Assembly: GCA_035540915.1 (NCBI GenBank) | Contig: DATLFQ010000178.1 | Location: 1 to 8,443 of the forward strand | From: DATLFQ01 sp035540915 | Lineage (GTDB): Bacteria; Actinomycetota; Acidimicrobiia; Acidimicrobiales; GCA-2861595 | Length of the DNA: 8,443 nt | Direction: 5' to 3' | In this document: piece after piece, positions 1-6,721 of the stretch | How positions within the stretch are numbered: position 1 is the stretch's first letter | Layout: every line of letters starts with the position of its first letter | The notes under the pieces: generated by a model | The model's database searches: none | What the model was told of the DNA's origin: nothing | The model's input: only the letters and a program-made list of their open reading frames with translations | Made by a program: the position numbers and the translations under genes

Positions 1-266
1 TCGGGCACGGCCAGCTCGCCCTGCTCGGTGAGGCCGAGCGGGCCGACCTTGGCCGCAACGCCGATCGACGGGATGGCCAGGACGGTCACCGGCGTGCCGG
101 CCATGGCCGACGGAGGGGGCGGGGGCCCCGGCACCGTCGCCGTGACGGTGGCCGGGCCCGGCCCGGCGGTGGCCGGGGCGACGAGCGCCCCGGCCACGGA
201 CAGCACGAAGAGCAGCGCGACGCAGAATCCGGTGGGCGCGATCAGCCGCTGGCTGCGTTGGATCAC
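1..266 (-). CDS. Class F-like sortase, N-terminal part (cut by window edge)
   Basis: Sortases are membrane-anchored transpeptidases outside the cell that cleave a sorting motif in secreted proteins and attach them to the cell envelope. Only the first 88 residues are visible; the catalytic His, Cys and Arg would lie beyond the edge, so activity cannot be judged. Residues about 9-30 form a hydrophobic signal anchor, followed by a Pro/Ala/Thr-rich spacer to about residue 58. The segment VLAIPSIGVAAKVGPLGL, followed by EQGELAVP, matches the opening strands of actinobacterial class F sortases (pattern IPAIGV...PLGL...G.LEVP). The start is a GTG in the same frame as the preceding DUF4331 gene, 24 nt after its TGA; no ATG lies upstream in this frame, and an extended Shine-Dalgarno match precedes the GTG. 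It is probably co-transcribed with the DUF4331 gene. Class E is the main alternative. The assignment rests on family pattern recognition only. Confidence 0.8.
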   Translation of the reverse strand, partial: MIQRSQRLIAPTGFCVALLFVLSVAGALVAPATAGPGPATVTATVPGPPPPPSAMAGTPVTVLAIPSIGVAAKVGPLGLTEQGELAVP

Positions 267-273
267 GTCGGCT

Positions 274-286
274 GGATCACCCCGTC
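274..286 (-). promoter_or_regulatory. Extended Shine-Dalgarno site that fixes the sortase GTG start
   Basis: The minus strand reads GACGGGGTGATCC. It agrees at 10 of 13 positions with AAGGAGGTGATCC, the full complement of the 16S rRNA 3' end. The match ends 7 nt before the GTG at 266-264 and supports that start. It lies inside the 24-nt gap after the DUF4331 stop, so translation of the sortase can begin independently of the upstream gene. The nearer GTG at 280-278 reaches a stop after five codons and is not a start. Confidence 0.55.
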
Positions 287-290
287 CGGA

Positions 291-1871
291 TCAGCTCCGT
301 ACTGCTCGTCGGACGACCACGCCGCCGGCCGCGGCCAGCAGCAGCCCGGTCACCGCGACGGCGACGGGGACGAGGGGCAGGCCGCCCTCCGAGGCGGTGC
401 CACCCGCCCCGGCCCCGACACCACCGACGGGAACGCTCGCTTCACCTCGCGGCAGCTCCGAGGGCTGCGCCGCCGCCTGGCCCGACCCGGCCGAGTCCCT
501 GCTCGAGCCCGCGCCGCCACCCGACCCGGCGCTCTGGGTGGCGCCGCCGCCCGACCCCGAGTGGGGCAGAGCGAGGTAGGGGAAGCGGGTCCCGAAGGGG
601 AGGTCGTTGGCGTCCACCCCGTCGCCGAGATCGTTGGGGTTGTTCAGCAGCTCGCCTTCGAGCACCTGAAGCTCGATGTCCACCACGTCGTCGGACAGCC
701 GGCGGCCGTTCGGGAACCCGGCCGTGTCGCCGCCGATCACGCCGAGCCGGTTGCCGGCCGCGACCGGAGCCACCGACATGTTCAGGCGGAGCATCTCGCT
801 GGGCTTGACGTTGGGCGGCTTGGTGGCCCCCTCGATACCGGTGAGGAACACGCTCACCAGGTCCTGGCGGGGGGTGGCCGGCGCCGGGATGTCGTAGATC
901 TTCTCGATCAGCTTGGGCACCTCGGGGTCCTGGACCTTGGCCAGGAACTGGGCGTCGTTGGAAGGCTTGCTGGCGCTGAAGGCGTCCTTCGAGCCGATGG
1001 GCACGACGACCTCGTTCACCAAGGGGCTCCCGAGGCGGGACACCTGCACGAAGTCGCCGCTGAAGTCCACGGTGCCGTCGGTCTTGGACACCCGCATCGC
1101 CGGGCGCTCGGCGGTGGTCCACACGCCGACGATGGGGTTGGCGCCGGCGTCGTCGCCCGCGGCCAGGTCGTTCTTCGGCACCTGGATGGCCAGGGCGTTG
1201 ACGTTGTAGCCGTCGAGGGTGTCCCGGCCCACCTCGCCGAGGTCCGCTCCGTAGAGGAGATCGAAGACCCGCAGGTCGAGGAAGAACGGGTCGTCGGCCT
1301 GCCCGACGAAGCTGCGGCCCTCACCCTCGGCGAAGTCGACGACGGCCTCATCGCGCAGCTTTGCGTAGTCGGGCATGGAGGCCCGGCCGACGTTGGAGGG
1401 AGCGGCGATCGCACCGTCGACCAGGGTGGTGGACTCGCCGCCCTTGACCCGCACGAGGTCGTAGGTCTGCACGAAGTTGAGGTCGGGGTCGGTCAGGGTC
1501 TCGACCGGGCCGGTGTTGTAGAGGAATGTGTCCTGGTTCTTGAACGTGGTCTCGAACGTCCAGCGGTAGATCACATCGGGGACGGCGTCGCCGTTGTTGT
1601 CGACGTTGATGTTGTAGCGGACGTCTTCCCCCCACAGGTAGAAGTTCGGGCCGCCGGCCGGCTCCTGGAAGGGGATCCAGTTGCTGATCAACGTGACGGT
1701 GTCAGCGGCGTCGGGGCTGACGAAGGCATAGAGATCCGTGGAGTCGATCTGCGGGTCGGCGGCCGTGAGGGGCGCTTCCCGGTGGCTGGAGGCGGAGCCG
1801 GTGGGGACGGCGACCGCGATGGCAGTCAGGCCGACGGCGACGGCGAGGCCGGCTCGGGACCAACGGATCAT
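291..1871 (-). CDS. DUF4331 secreted protein with C-terminal membrane anchor
   Basis: A 526-residue protein of the DUF4331 family, whose biochemical role is unknown. Residues 1-27 are a signal peptide ending ASA, directly followed by the family's opening motif SSHREAP (28-34) and DSTDLYAFVSP (43-53). Two further hallmarks appear near the end of the domain: GFPNGRRLSDDVVDIELQVL (385-404) and DGVDANDLPFGTRFPYL (417-433). After residue about 437 comes a Gly/Ser/Ala-rich linker to about 495, a hydrophobic helix (about 498-518) and a short basic tail (RRAVRS). The mature protein is thus predicted to be displayed outside and held by its C-terminus. The tail has the layout of a sortase substrate but no LPXTG or LAXTG; LPRGE (473-477) is the nearest string and does not fit. 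The ATG is preceded by GGAGGAG five nt away. The ECF gene lies 88 nt upstream and a sortase 24 nt downstream, suggesting a shared transcript. Confidence 0.92.
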   Translation of the reverse strand: MIRWSRAGLAVAVGLTAIAVAVPTGSASSHREAPLTAADPQIDSTDLYAFVSPDAADTVTLISNWIPFQEPAGGPNFYLWGEDVRYNINVDNNGDAVPDVIYRWTFETTFKNQDTFLYNTGPVETLTDPDLNFVQTYDLVRVKGGESTTLVDGAIAAPSNVGRASMPDYAKLRDEAVVDFAEGEGRSFVGQADDPFFLDLRVFDLLYGADLGEVGRDTLDGYNVNALAIQVPKNDLAAGDDAGANPIVGVWTTAERPAMRVSKTDGTVDFSGDFVQVSRLGSPLVNEVVVPIGSKDAFSASKPSNDAQFLAKVQDPEVPKLIEKIYDIPAPATPRQDLVSVFLTGIEGATKPPNVKPSEMLRLNMSVAPVAAGNRLGVIGGDTAGFPNGRRLSDDVVDIELQVLEGELLNNPNDLGDGVDANDLPFGTRFPYLALPHSGSGGGATQSAGSGGGAGSSRDSAGSGQAAAQPSELPRGEASVPVGGVGAGAGGTASEGGLPLVPVAVAVTGLLLAAAGGVVVRRAVRS

Positions 1872-1959
1872 GTGGGCTCCTCCAGGGTGCGAGAACTCGT
1901 GCGGTCACCTCTGGTACGGAGCCAGCTCCCGATCGGATCGGCCGCTCTGGGGCATCGGC

Positions 1960-2532
1960 TCATGGCGCGGACGACTCGCGCTCGCCGTTGGCGAACTGGT
2001 CGCGCAGGTCGGCGCGCATTCGGTCGAGACCCCTGCGGATCCGGCTCTTGGCCGTGCCCTCGGCGATCCCGAGCCGAAGCGCGACCGCTCGGTAGCTGAG
2101 ACCGCCGAAGAAGGCCAACGAGATGGCATCGGATTCCGATCGCGGAAGGGAGGCCAGCGCACGGCGTACCCGGGCGCTCATCAGCGCATCGCAGACCCCG
2201 TCGTCGACTCCTGGCGCCGGCGCGGCGCAGCGCTCCTGATGGCGCCGCTCCCGGCGGGCCCGCGCCGTTTCCGCACGAGCCTGGTCCATCGCCCGCCCGT
2301 GCGACTGGGTCAGCAGGAACGGGCGGATGGCGGCGAGGTCGCCTGGGAACTTCGCCGGGTCGCGGCAAAGCCGCAGGAACACCTCCTGAACGACGTCCTG
2401 GGCTGCGGTGGGATCGCCGACGAGGCGGTTGGCGAGACGATGGACCGCCGGCGCATGGTGCAAGAACGCGGCTCCGACGTCCACTGGGCCGGCCGGCGGA
2501 TAGGAGGGCGCGAGCACCGGTTCCGCGTTCAC
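1960..2532 (-). CDS. ECF-type RNA polymerase sigma factor
   Basis: A 190-residue sigma factor that would direct RNA polymerase to a special promoter set, typically in response to envelope or stress signals. Region 2 spans about residues 20-90, with the core-binding helix DVVQEVFLRL (46-55) and the -10 recognition segment around LLTQSHGRAMDQAR (73-86). Region 4 spans about 118-176 with the helix-turn-helix LSYRAVALRLGIAEGTAKSR (145-164). No region 1 or 3 is present, as expected for the ECF group. I chose the GTG start because it is preceded by AGGAAGGGA ending about 7 nt away and gives the usual family length; the frame stays open another 222 nt upstream to 2754, but that part looks unlike a sigma factor. 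No anti-sigma gene is adjacent: the next gene is the DUF4331 surface protein. Control of that gene by this sigma factor is an inference from position. Confidence 0.92.
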   Translation of the reverse strand: MNAEPVLAPSYPPAGPVDVGAAFLHHAPAVHRLANRLVGDPTAAQDVVQEVFLRLCRDPAKFPGDLAAIRPFLLTQSHGRAMDQARAETARARRERRHQERCAAPAPGVDDGVCDALMSARVRRALASLPRSESDAISLAFFGGLSYRAVALRLGIAEGTAKSRIRRGLDRMRADLRDQFANGERESSAP

Positions 2533-2902
2533 GCTGTCGTCCCTTCCTCTTTCGCCCGGTCCGCCAGGACACCGCTCGGGGCCCAACCTCGGGCGCTCCT
2601 TACCCTTCGGAACGACGGGGCCAAACCGGACCCGCCGGAGCCGGTGGAACTTCAGCAAGTTGGTCGGGTCGAACGGCGTGGCCTGTAAACGACGGCTCCA
2701 CTGGCGTAGCCCTGGAGCCGGTGCTCGTGCTCCTGGCCGATGGCGGACAGGCAAATGATCGGCACCAGCCGTGTCTGCGAACGTCTCGTGATGGAACGAG
2801 CCGTCTCGGAACCTCCGGGGCCCTGACGCGCATCACCGCCGGCTCGGGCCGGCGGTGATGCGTCGAACAGGACGTTCGGTGAGGCGGCGTGCCTCGCGAT
2901 GC
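2533..2902. other. Intergenic region between the two gene blocks
   Basis: This 370-nt stretch holds no gene I can support. Its 2829-2862 part is the hairpin terminator of the LAATG-protein gene. The rest is the leader of the ECF gene, whose promoter should be here on the minus strand, but I see no convincing -35/-10 pair. The GGAAC typical of ECF -35 elements does not occur on the minus strand; it occurs four times on the plus strand (near 2609, 2646, 2793 and 2808), which points away from the ECF gene. CGTCTCG is repeated at 2782-2788 and 2802-2808. Open frames through the region have low-complexity Arg/Pro/Ala-rich translations and look like chance. Confidence 0.6.
2829..2862 (-). terminator. 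Hairpin terminator after the LAATG-protein gene
   Basis: A perfect inverted repeat with 15-bp arms, CGCATCACCGCCGGC and GCCGGCGGTGATGCG, flanks a four-base loop (TCGG on the plus strand). It begins 40 nt after the stop codon of the LAATG-protein gene, the usual place for a terminator. No T-run follows on the minus strand, so it is a strong stem without the classic U-tail, a form common in GC-rich actinobacteria. It separates the two gene blocks. The symmetry would also allow a protein-binding site, but the position favours termination or 3'-end protection of the mRNA. Confidence 0.65.
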
Positions 2903-3883
2903 CTACGCCAGGCGGGCCCGCCCGAAGCGGAAGGCGCCGGCACCGGCCGCCACAAGGCCGAGGCCGAGGCTGGCCAGCAGGGCGATGGAGCCGCCGGTCG
3001 CGGCCAGGCCGCCACCGCCGCCACCACCGGCACCAGGGCCACCGGTGTCGCCCTGGCCGAGCTCGCTCGGAGCCGGGGCGGCCAGCGGGCTGCCGCTGGC
3101 GGTCACGTCGGCCGCCGTCGCCCTGACGGTGTCGAGGACGCCGAGGTCGACGCCCGTGGCGGACGCCAGCCCACCCAGCCCGCCGTCGGTGCCGACCAGG
3201 CCCAAGGTGAGCAGGCCCGGAAGGTTGAGCACGTCGATGGCGTTGCCGACGTCCCGGTCGGTGATCAGCTCGAGGTCGTTGAGACCGACCACGAAGCTGC
3301 TGGCGCCGTTGATGTTGGACGCCTCGGAGTGCAGCAGGACGAGGCGGAGCCCGCCTTCGCCGCCGACCTGGAGGACTGCACCGTCGCTCGAGCTGCTGCC
3401 GGTGCTCTGCGCGTCGGTGTGGCTCGCCTCGGCCAGCGACTGCAGCACGTCGAGTGCCAGCAGGGCCGGGTCGAGCAGGACCAGCCGCAGCAGGGCCGCC
3501 TCGGCCCTTGCGGTGCGCCGCTCGACCGACTCGGTGACCTGGGCAGCGAAGGGCGCGAGCGCCACGCGGCCGATGCCGATGTCGCCGGTGTCGAGAAGTT
3601 CGCCCTCGGTGGTTCCCGGGCCGGTCTGGGTCCCGCCCGTCACGCCGAGAAGGTTCAGCGGCTCGCCCAACAACTCGAGCGCGTTGGCCGTCGCCTCCCC
3701 GGTGGTGGCCGTCGCCTCCGCGGTGGTGCGGGCGACAGCCAGCACGCCCTCGACTTCGAGTGCAACGGCCTCCGCAATGCCCGGCGGTGCCGGAGTTGTG
3801 GTGGTCTGTGCCGCCGCGCCGACCGGCGCAAGCACCGTCAGGCCTCCCACCAGTGCCGCCAGTGCTGCCCCACGTCGTCGCAT
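2903..3883 (-). CDS. Secreted LAATG-anchored surface protein, function unknown
   Basis: A 326-residue protein I cannot assign to a named family. Residues 1-26 are a signal peptide (MRRRG, hydrophobic core, cleavage after GAAA or AAAQ), followed by a Thr/Pro stretch. The C-terminus is a complete sorting signal: a Gly-rich run (281-292), the pentapeptide LAATG (293-297, encoded at 3007-2993), a hydrophobic helix (about 299-320) and the basic tail RFGRARLA. LAXTG is the motif used by class E sortases. The mature middle is rich in Leu, Ala, Gly, Val and Thr. Two segments share a loose pattern, LQSLAEASHTDAQSTGSSSS (147-166) and LLHSEASNINGASSFVVGL (183-201), suggesting a beta-rich repeat. The ATG is preceded by AAAAAGGAG about 11 nt away; the same frame extends 90 nt further, into the end of the recombinase gene, but the signal peptide fits the chosen ATG. 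A terminator-like hairpin lies 40 nt downstream. It could be a cell-wall protein or adhesin; that is unproven. Confidence 0.85.
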   Translation of the reverse strand: MRRRGAALAALVGGLTVLAPVGAAAQTTTTPAPPGIAEAVALEVEGVLAVARTTAEATATTGEATANALELLGEPLNLLGVTGGTQTGPGTTEGELLDTGDIGIGRVALAPFAAQVTESVERRTARAEAALLRLVLLDPALLALDVLQSLAEASHTDAQSTGSSSSDGAVLQVGGEGGLRLVLLHSEASNINGASSFVVGLNDLELITDRDVGNAIDVLNLPGLLTLGLVGTDGGLGGLASATGVDLGVLDTVRATAADVTASGSPLAAPAPSELGQGDTGGPGAGGGGGGGLAATGGSIALLASLGLGLVAAGAGAFRFGRARLA

Positions 3884-3957
3884 TTTCGTGATTTCTCCTT
3901 TTTCTGGACCGGTCATGCCCGCATTGGCCGCCGTGGTTCTCCCCGCTACGCCGCTCA

Positions 3958-5055
3958 CTACACGTCGCCCCAACTTGTGGCGACGTTACCTCCAAGAGGA
4001 TGCAGTCTCATAGCGGCGTCGATCTCCTCATCAGTGACGTCGGTGTACACCTGCGTCGTCGCCAGGCTCGCGTGGCCGAGCGCAACTTGCAACTGCCGCA
4101 GACTGAACGCCCCGTCGCGGAGGCCGAGCGTGGCGAAGGTGTGGCGCAGCGCGTGGACCCGCACGCCGCGGCGGCGCGCGCCCAGCCGGCGCAGCATCCG
4201 GTCGACGACGTAGACCACGGCGTCGCGGCTCGCGTCGACCGTGGTGCCGACCACCTCGCCGGCCCGGTTGCGCGCGGGCCGGGGCCGGCTGGACACGACC
4301 ACGGTCGACGCCTCGAGCCCCAGTCGCTCCAGCCGTGCCGCCCGGGTGGGCAGGTACGCGACGACCGCCTCGCGCACAACGACGGGAAGGCCGAGGCGTC
4401 GTTCCTTGTCGCCCTTGCCGCGGACGATGAGGGCCGCCGGCGGGTCGCCCTGCAGGTCCTCGATGCGGAGCCGGGCGACCTCGTCGAGGCGCAAACCGCA
4501 CGCCAGCGCCAGCACGACGATGAGGAGATCGCGCTCGGGCCAGCTGGCCCCGTCGCCGGCCGAGGCCACCGCCCGGAGCGCCGTCGCCTGGTCCATGGCC
4601 CGGGGGACACGCGCCCGCCGTTTCGGCGGGCGCAGCAGCGCCGCAGGATCGGCGGTGACGCGCCCGGTGCGGTAGCACCACGCGAAGAGCGAACGGATGG
4701 CCGACGTGCGCCGGGCGACGGTCGCCGGCGCCCGCTCCTCGGTGGCGCGGTCGGGGTGGCGGACGAAGCGCGGGTCGGGCCGGGTCCGGAAGACGGCGAT
4801 CGCCTCGTCCAGCTCGTCGGCGGTGACGGCGGCCAGATCCAGGACGTCGAAGGCGGCCAGCACCGCCCGTTCCCGTTCGACCCGCGGGAGGCGGTCGAGG
4901 GCCGCTCGACCGGGGAGCAGCCCGTTGATAACGGCCACGTCGAGCATCGTGTCGTCGAGGTCGTAGCGGTAGGCGGCCAGCGTCCGGGCCGAGCGGCCCT
5001 CGTTGCTGAGCCGCTGCAGGAACCGCTCCAGCGTGGGGCCGTACGGCAACGCCAT
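3958..5055 (-). CDS. Tyrosine recombinase, XerC/XerD-like
   Basis: A 365-residue site-specific recombinase that would cut and rejoin DNA through a covalent phosphotyrosine link. All six catalytic positions are visible in Xer-type context: Arg189 (ACGLRLDEVARL), Lys214 (RGKGDKER), His301 and Arg304 (HALRHTFAT), His328 (LGHAS) and nucleophile Tyr337 (TTQVYTDV). The N-terminal SAM-like core-binding domain (about 5-140) starts with a typical LERFLQRLSNEGRSARTLAAY. Compared with E. coli XerD (298 residues, catalytic Arg148), the N-terminal half is about 40 residues longer, mainly a segment around 36-75, and there are about 15 extra residues between the Lys and His-x-x-Arg motifs, around 255-275. 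The ATG has no clear Shine-Dalgarno and no ATG or GTG alternative close upstream in frame; the glycosyltransferase stop is 46 nt upstream, suggesting shared transcription. It may be a chromosome-dimer XerC/D or a mobile-element integrase; no attachment site, tRNA or excisionase is visible to favour the latter. Confidence 0.93.
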   Translation of the reverse strand: MALPYGPTLERFLQRLSNEGRSARTLAAYRYDLDDTMLDVAVINGLLPGRAALDRLPRVERERAVLAAFDVLDLAAVTADELDEAIAVFRTRPDPRFVRHPDRATEERAPATVARRTSAIRSLFAWCYRTGRVTADPAALLRPPKRRARVPRAMDQATALRAVASAGDGASWPERDLLIVVLALACGLRLDEVARLRIEDLQGDPPAALIVRGKGDKERRLGLPVVVREAVVAYLPTRAARLERLGLEASTVVVSSRPRPARNRAGEVVGTTVDASRDAVVYVVDRMLRRLGARRRGVRVHALRHTFATLGLRDGAFSLRQLQVALGHASLATTQVYTDVTDEEIDAAMRLHPLGGNVATSWGDV

Positions 5056-5101
5056 GGCGCACAGCGTGGTCCAAGCGCGGGTCGCTCTGGGTGATGGGCC
5101 G

Positions 5102-6700
5102 TCACTGCCATGTGTCGGGGCCCCGGAACCGCCACAGCTGCGCGGGCTCGAAGTACCGGCCGGGCTTGCTGGCCACCACGCGCGACAAGCCTTCGGGCCG
5201 CAGCCGGTCCAGGTGGGCGTTCAGGGTCTCGCACCGGTTGCCCAGGGTGCGGTAGCCCGGGAACCACACCAGCCACACGTCGTTGGCCCGGCCGGCGCCG
5301 GCGATCAGCTCGGCGGCGAACGTGGCGGGGTCGCCGGCCCGGTTCCGGGCCCGGTAGTCGACCCAGTCGACCAGGGCCGGTCCGTCGCCGTCGGGAAAGG
5401 TGCGCTGGTCGAGGTACGCCGGTGCCAGACGGCTCACCGCCGGGCCGAGCTGGTCGGGGCAGTAGGCGACGACGTCACCAGGGGCGGCATGCCGGCGGAG
5501 GGCCCCGGCCACCTCGGCGGCCTGGGTGCGGTTGAGCACCACGTTGTAGGAGGCGCCGAACAGCCCGACCAGGCAGGCAAGGGTGAGCACGCCGGTGCGG
5601 ACGCGGACGTCGTCGAGAACGCCGACGCCGAGCGCCACCAGCACCAGGAACGGGATCAGGACGACGGCGGTGTAGCGGGGTGCGAATGCGCTCCCCACAG
5701 CCCAGTTGACCGAGATGGCCAGCACGAGGGTTGCCAGCGTGACGAAGGCCGCCGGCCGGGCGCGGGGGCGAGTGAGGAGGTCGAGCTCGACGCGCCGTCC
5801 GTCGAGCGGTCGCCCGAACAGGCCGAGCCCGATGAGGCCGAGGAAGACCAGGCTGAGCAGCCACCCGTGCATGCCGCCGCCGCCGCCGAACTCGTTGAGG
5901 GTGGCGATGATGGCCGTGAACGTGGCCGGTCCGCCCCACGGCGTGCCGGTGTTGCCCAGCTGGAAGAGGAACGACGGGAGCCAGGGCAGGAAGAGCAGGC
6001 CACCGGCGGCGGTCGCCGCCATCGCGGCGAACACCGGCCGCCGGTCGTGCGTCCGCCACGCCCGCACCGCCAGCCAGGTCAGCACCGCCGCGATCAGGTA
6101 GAAGGCCCAGTAGTGGGTGATCAGGAGAAGGCCGCTGACGACGCCGAGCCCGGCCAGATCGCGGCCGCGCGGCTGCAGCAGTGACCGGCGCAGCAGAAGG
6201 GCGCCCGCCGCGGTCAACAGGACCACCAGCGAGTACATGCGGGCCTCGGTGGCGTAGTGGATGGCGAACGGAGAGGTGGCCAGCAGGGCCACCATGGCGA
6301 CCGCCACCCGCGGACCGCCGATGTCGCGCCCGAGCGCCCACGCGATCGGCAGCGCGGCGACGGCGGCCAGGCCCGACAGCGAGCGCACGGCCAGATCGCC
6401 TCGCCCGAACAGCTCCATCCATCCGTGCAGGAGCACGTAGTAGAGGGGAGGCGAGCCGTCGCGGCGCAGCGCCTCGAACAGCTCGCCCAACGGCAGCCCG
6501 GCGATGTTGACGGTGAGCGCCTCGTCCAGCCAGAGGTCCGAGCCCGTCCAGAAGCGCAGGACAGCCCCGACCGCGATCACCACCACCACCCCCCGCGGCA
6601 GCGAGGGCTGCGACCGTCGGGTCGGCAGCGCGCGGCCGGCCCGCTTCCCGGCGGGAGGAGGCGGCGCGCCGGGCCGTGGGCCCAGGTCGGTCGCGGTCAC
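5102..6700 (-). CDS. GT-C membrane glycosyltransferase, GT39 / ArnT-PMT-like
   Basis: A 532-residue integral membrane protein resembling the PMT_2 group of lipid-linked sugar transferases, which move a sugar from a polyprenyl-phosphate donor to an acceptor on the outer face of the membrane. After a Pro/Arg-rich cytoplasmic start (1-36) and a first helix (37-50) comes the acidic loop motif DLWLDEA (55-61), where the family's catalytic or metal-binding Asp/Glu sits. It is followed by DGSPPLYYVLLH (81-92) and HYATEARMYSLV (148-159), both typical. About ten further helices run to about residue 390, including APRYTAVVLIPFLVL (340-354). The last 140 residues look soluble and probably face outside. 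The start is GTG, preceded by a modest purine-rich site; the flavoenzyme stop lies 21 nt upstream, so the two are probably co-transcribed. The sugar and acceptor cannot be told from sequence; a polysaccharide, glycolipid or secreted protein is possible. Confidence 0.88.
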   Translation of the reverse strand: MTATDLGPRPGAPPPPAGKRAGRALPTRRSQPSLPRGVVVVIAVGAVLRFWTGSDLWLDEALTVNIAGLPLGELFEALRRDGSPPLYYVLLHGWMELFGRGDLAVRSLSGLAAVAALPIAWALGRDIGGPRVAVAMVALLATSPFAIHYATEARMYSLVVLLTAAGALLLRRSLLQPRGRDLAGLGVVSGLLLITHYWAFYLIAAVLTWLAVRAWRTHDRRPVFAAMAATAAGGLLFLPWLPSFLFQLGNTGTPWGGPATFTAIIATLNEFGGGGGMHGWLLSLVFLGLIGLGLFGRPLDGRRVELDLLTRPRARPAAFVTLATLVLAISVNWAVGSAFAPRYTAVVLIPFLVLVALGVGVLDDVRVRTGVLTLACLVGLFGASYNVVLNRTQAAEVAGALRRHAAPGDVVAYCPDQLGPAVSRLAPAYLDQRTFPDGDGPALVDWVDYRARNRAGDPATFAAELIAGAGRANDVWLVWFPGYRTLGNRCETLNAHLDRLRPEGLSRVVASKPGRYFEPAQLWRFRGPDTWQ

Positions 6701-6721
6701 CTCACCGTTCCCTGCGCCCGC

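Noticed and set aside
258..2099. Long plus-strand open frame opposite the DUF4331 and sigma factor genes
   Set aside because: Its translation is rich in Val, Gly, Asp and His and mirrors the codon pattern of the well-supported minus-strand genes; a typical antisense shadow in GC-rich DNA.
2646..2670. Possible ECF-type promoter on the plus strand (GGAAC, 17 nt, GTC)
   Set aside because: It points away from the ECF gene toward the 3' end of a gene on the opposite strand, the -10 part is minimal, and such short matches are frequent by chance.
2533..2754. Upstream extension of the sigma factor frame to an ATG at 2754
   Set aside because: The extra 74 residues are not sigma-like, while the GTG at 2532 has a good ribosome binding site and gives the usual ECF length.
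2970..3060. GGC/GGT-rich triplet run in the LAATG-protein gene that looks like a tandem repeat
   Set aside because: It encodes the Gly-rich linker before the sorting motif; the units are irregular, so there is no sign of a variable-number repeat.
2855..4213. Two overlapping long plus-strand frames (2855-4213 and 2889-4013) and a minus-strand frame (2652-3995) over the LAATG-protein gene
   Set aside because: They show low-complexity Arg/Pro/Ala/Gly-rich translations with no domain, while the accepted frame has a signal peptide and a sorting signal.
4000..6184. Long plus-strand frames opposite the recombinase and glycosyltransferase genes (4000-5094, 5003-6184)
   Set aside because: The minus-strand frames carry complete catalytic motifs; the plus-strand translations are Arg/Glu/Gly-rich shadows.
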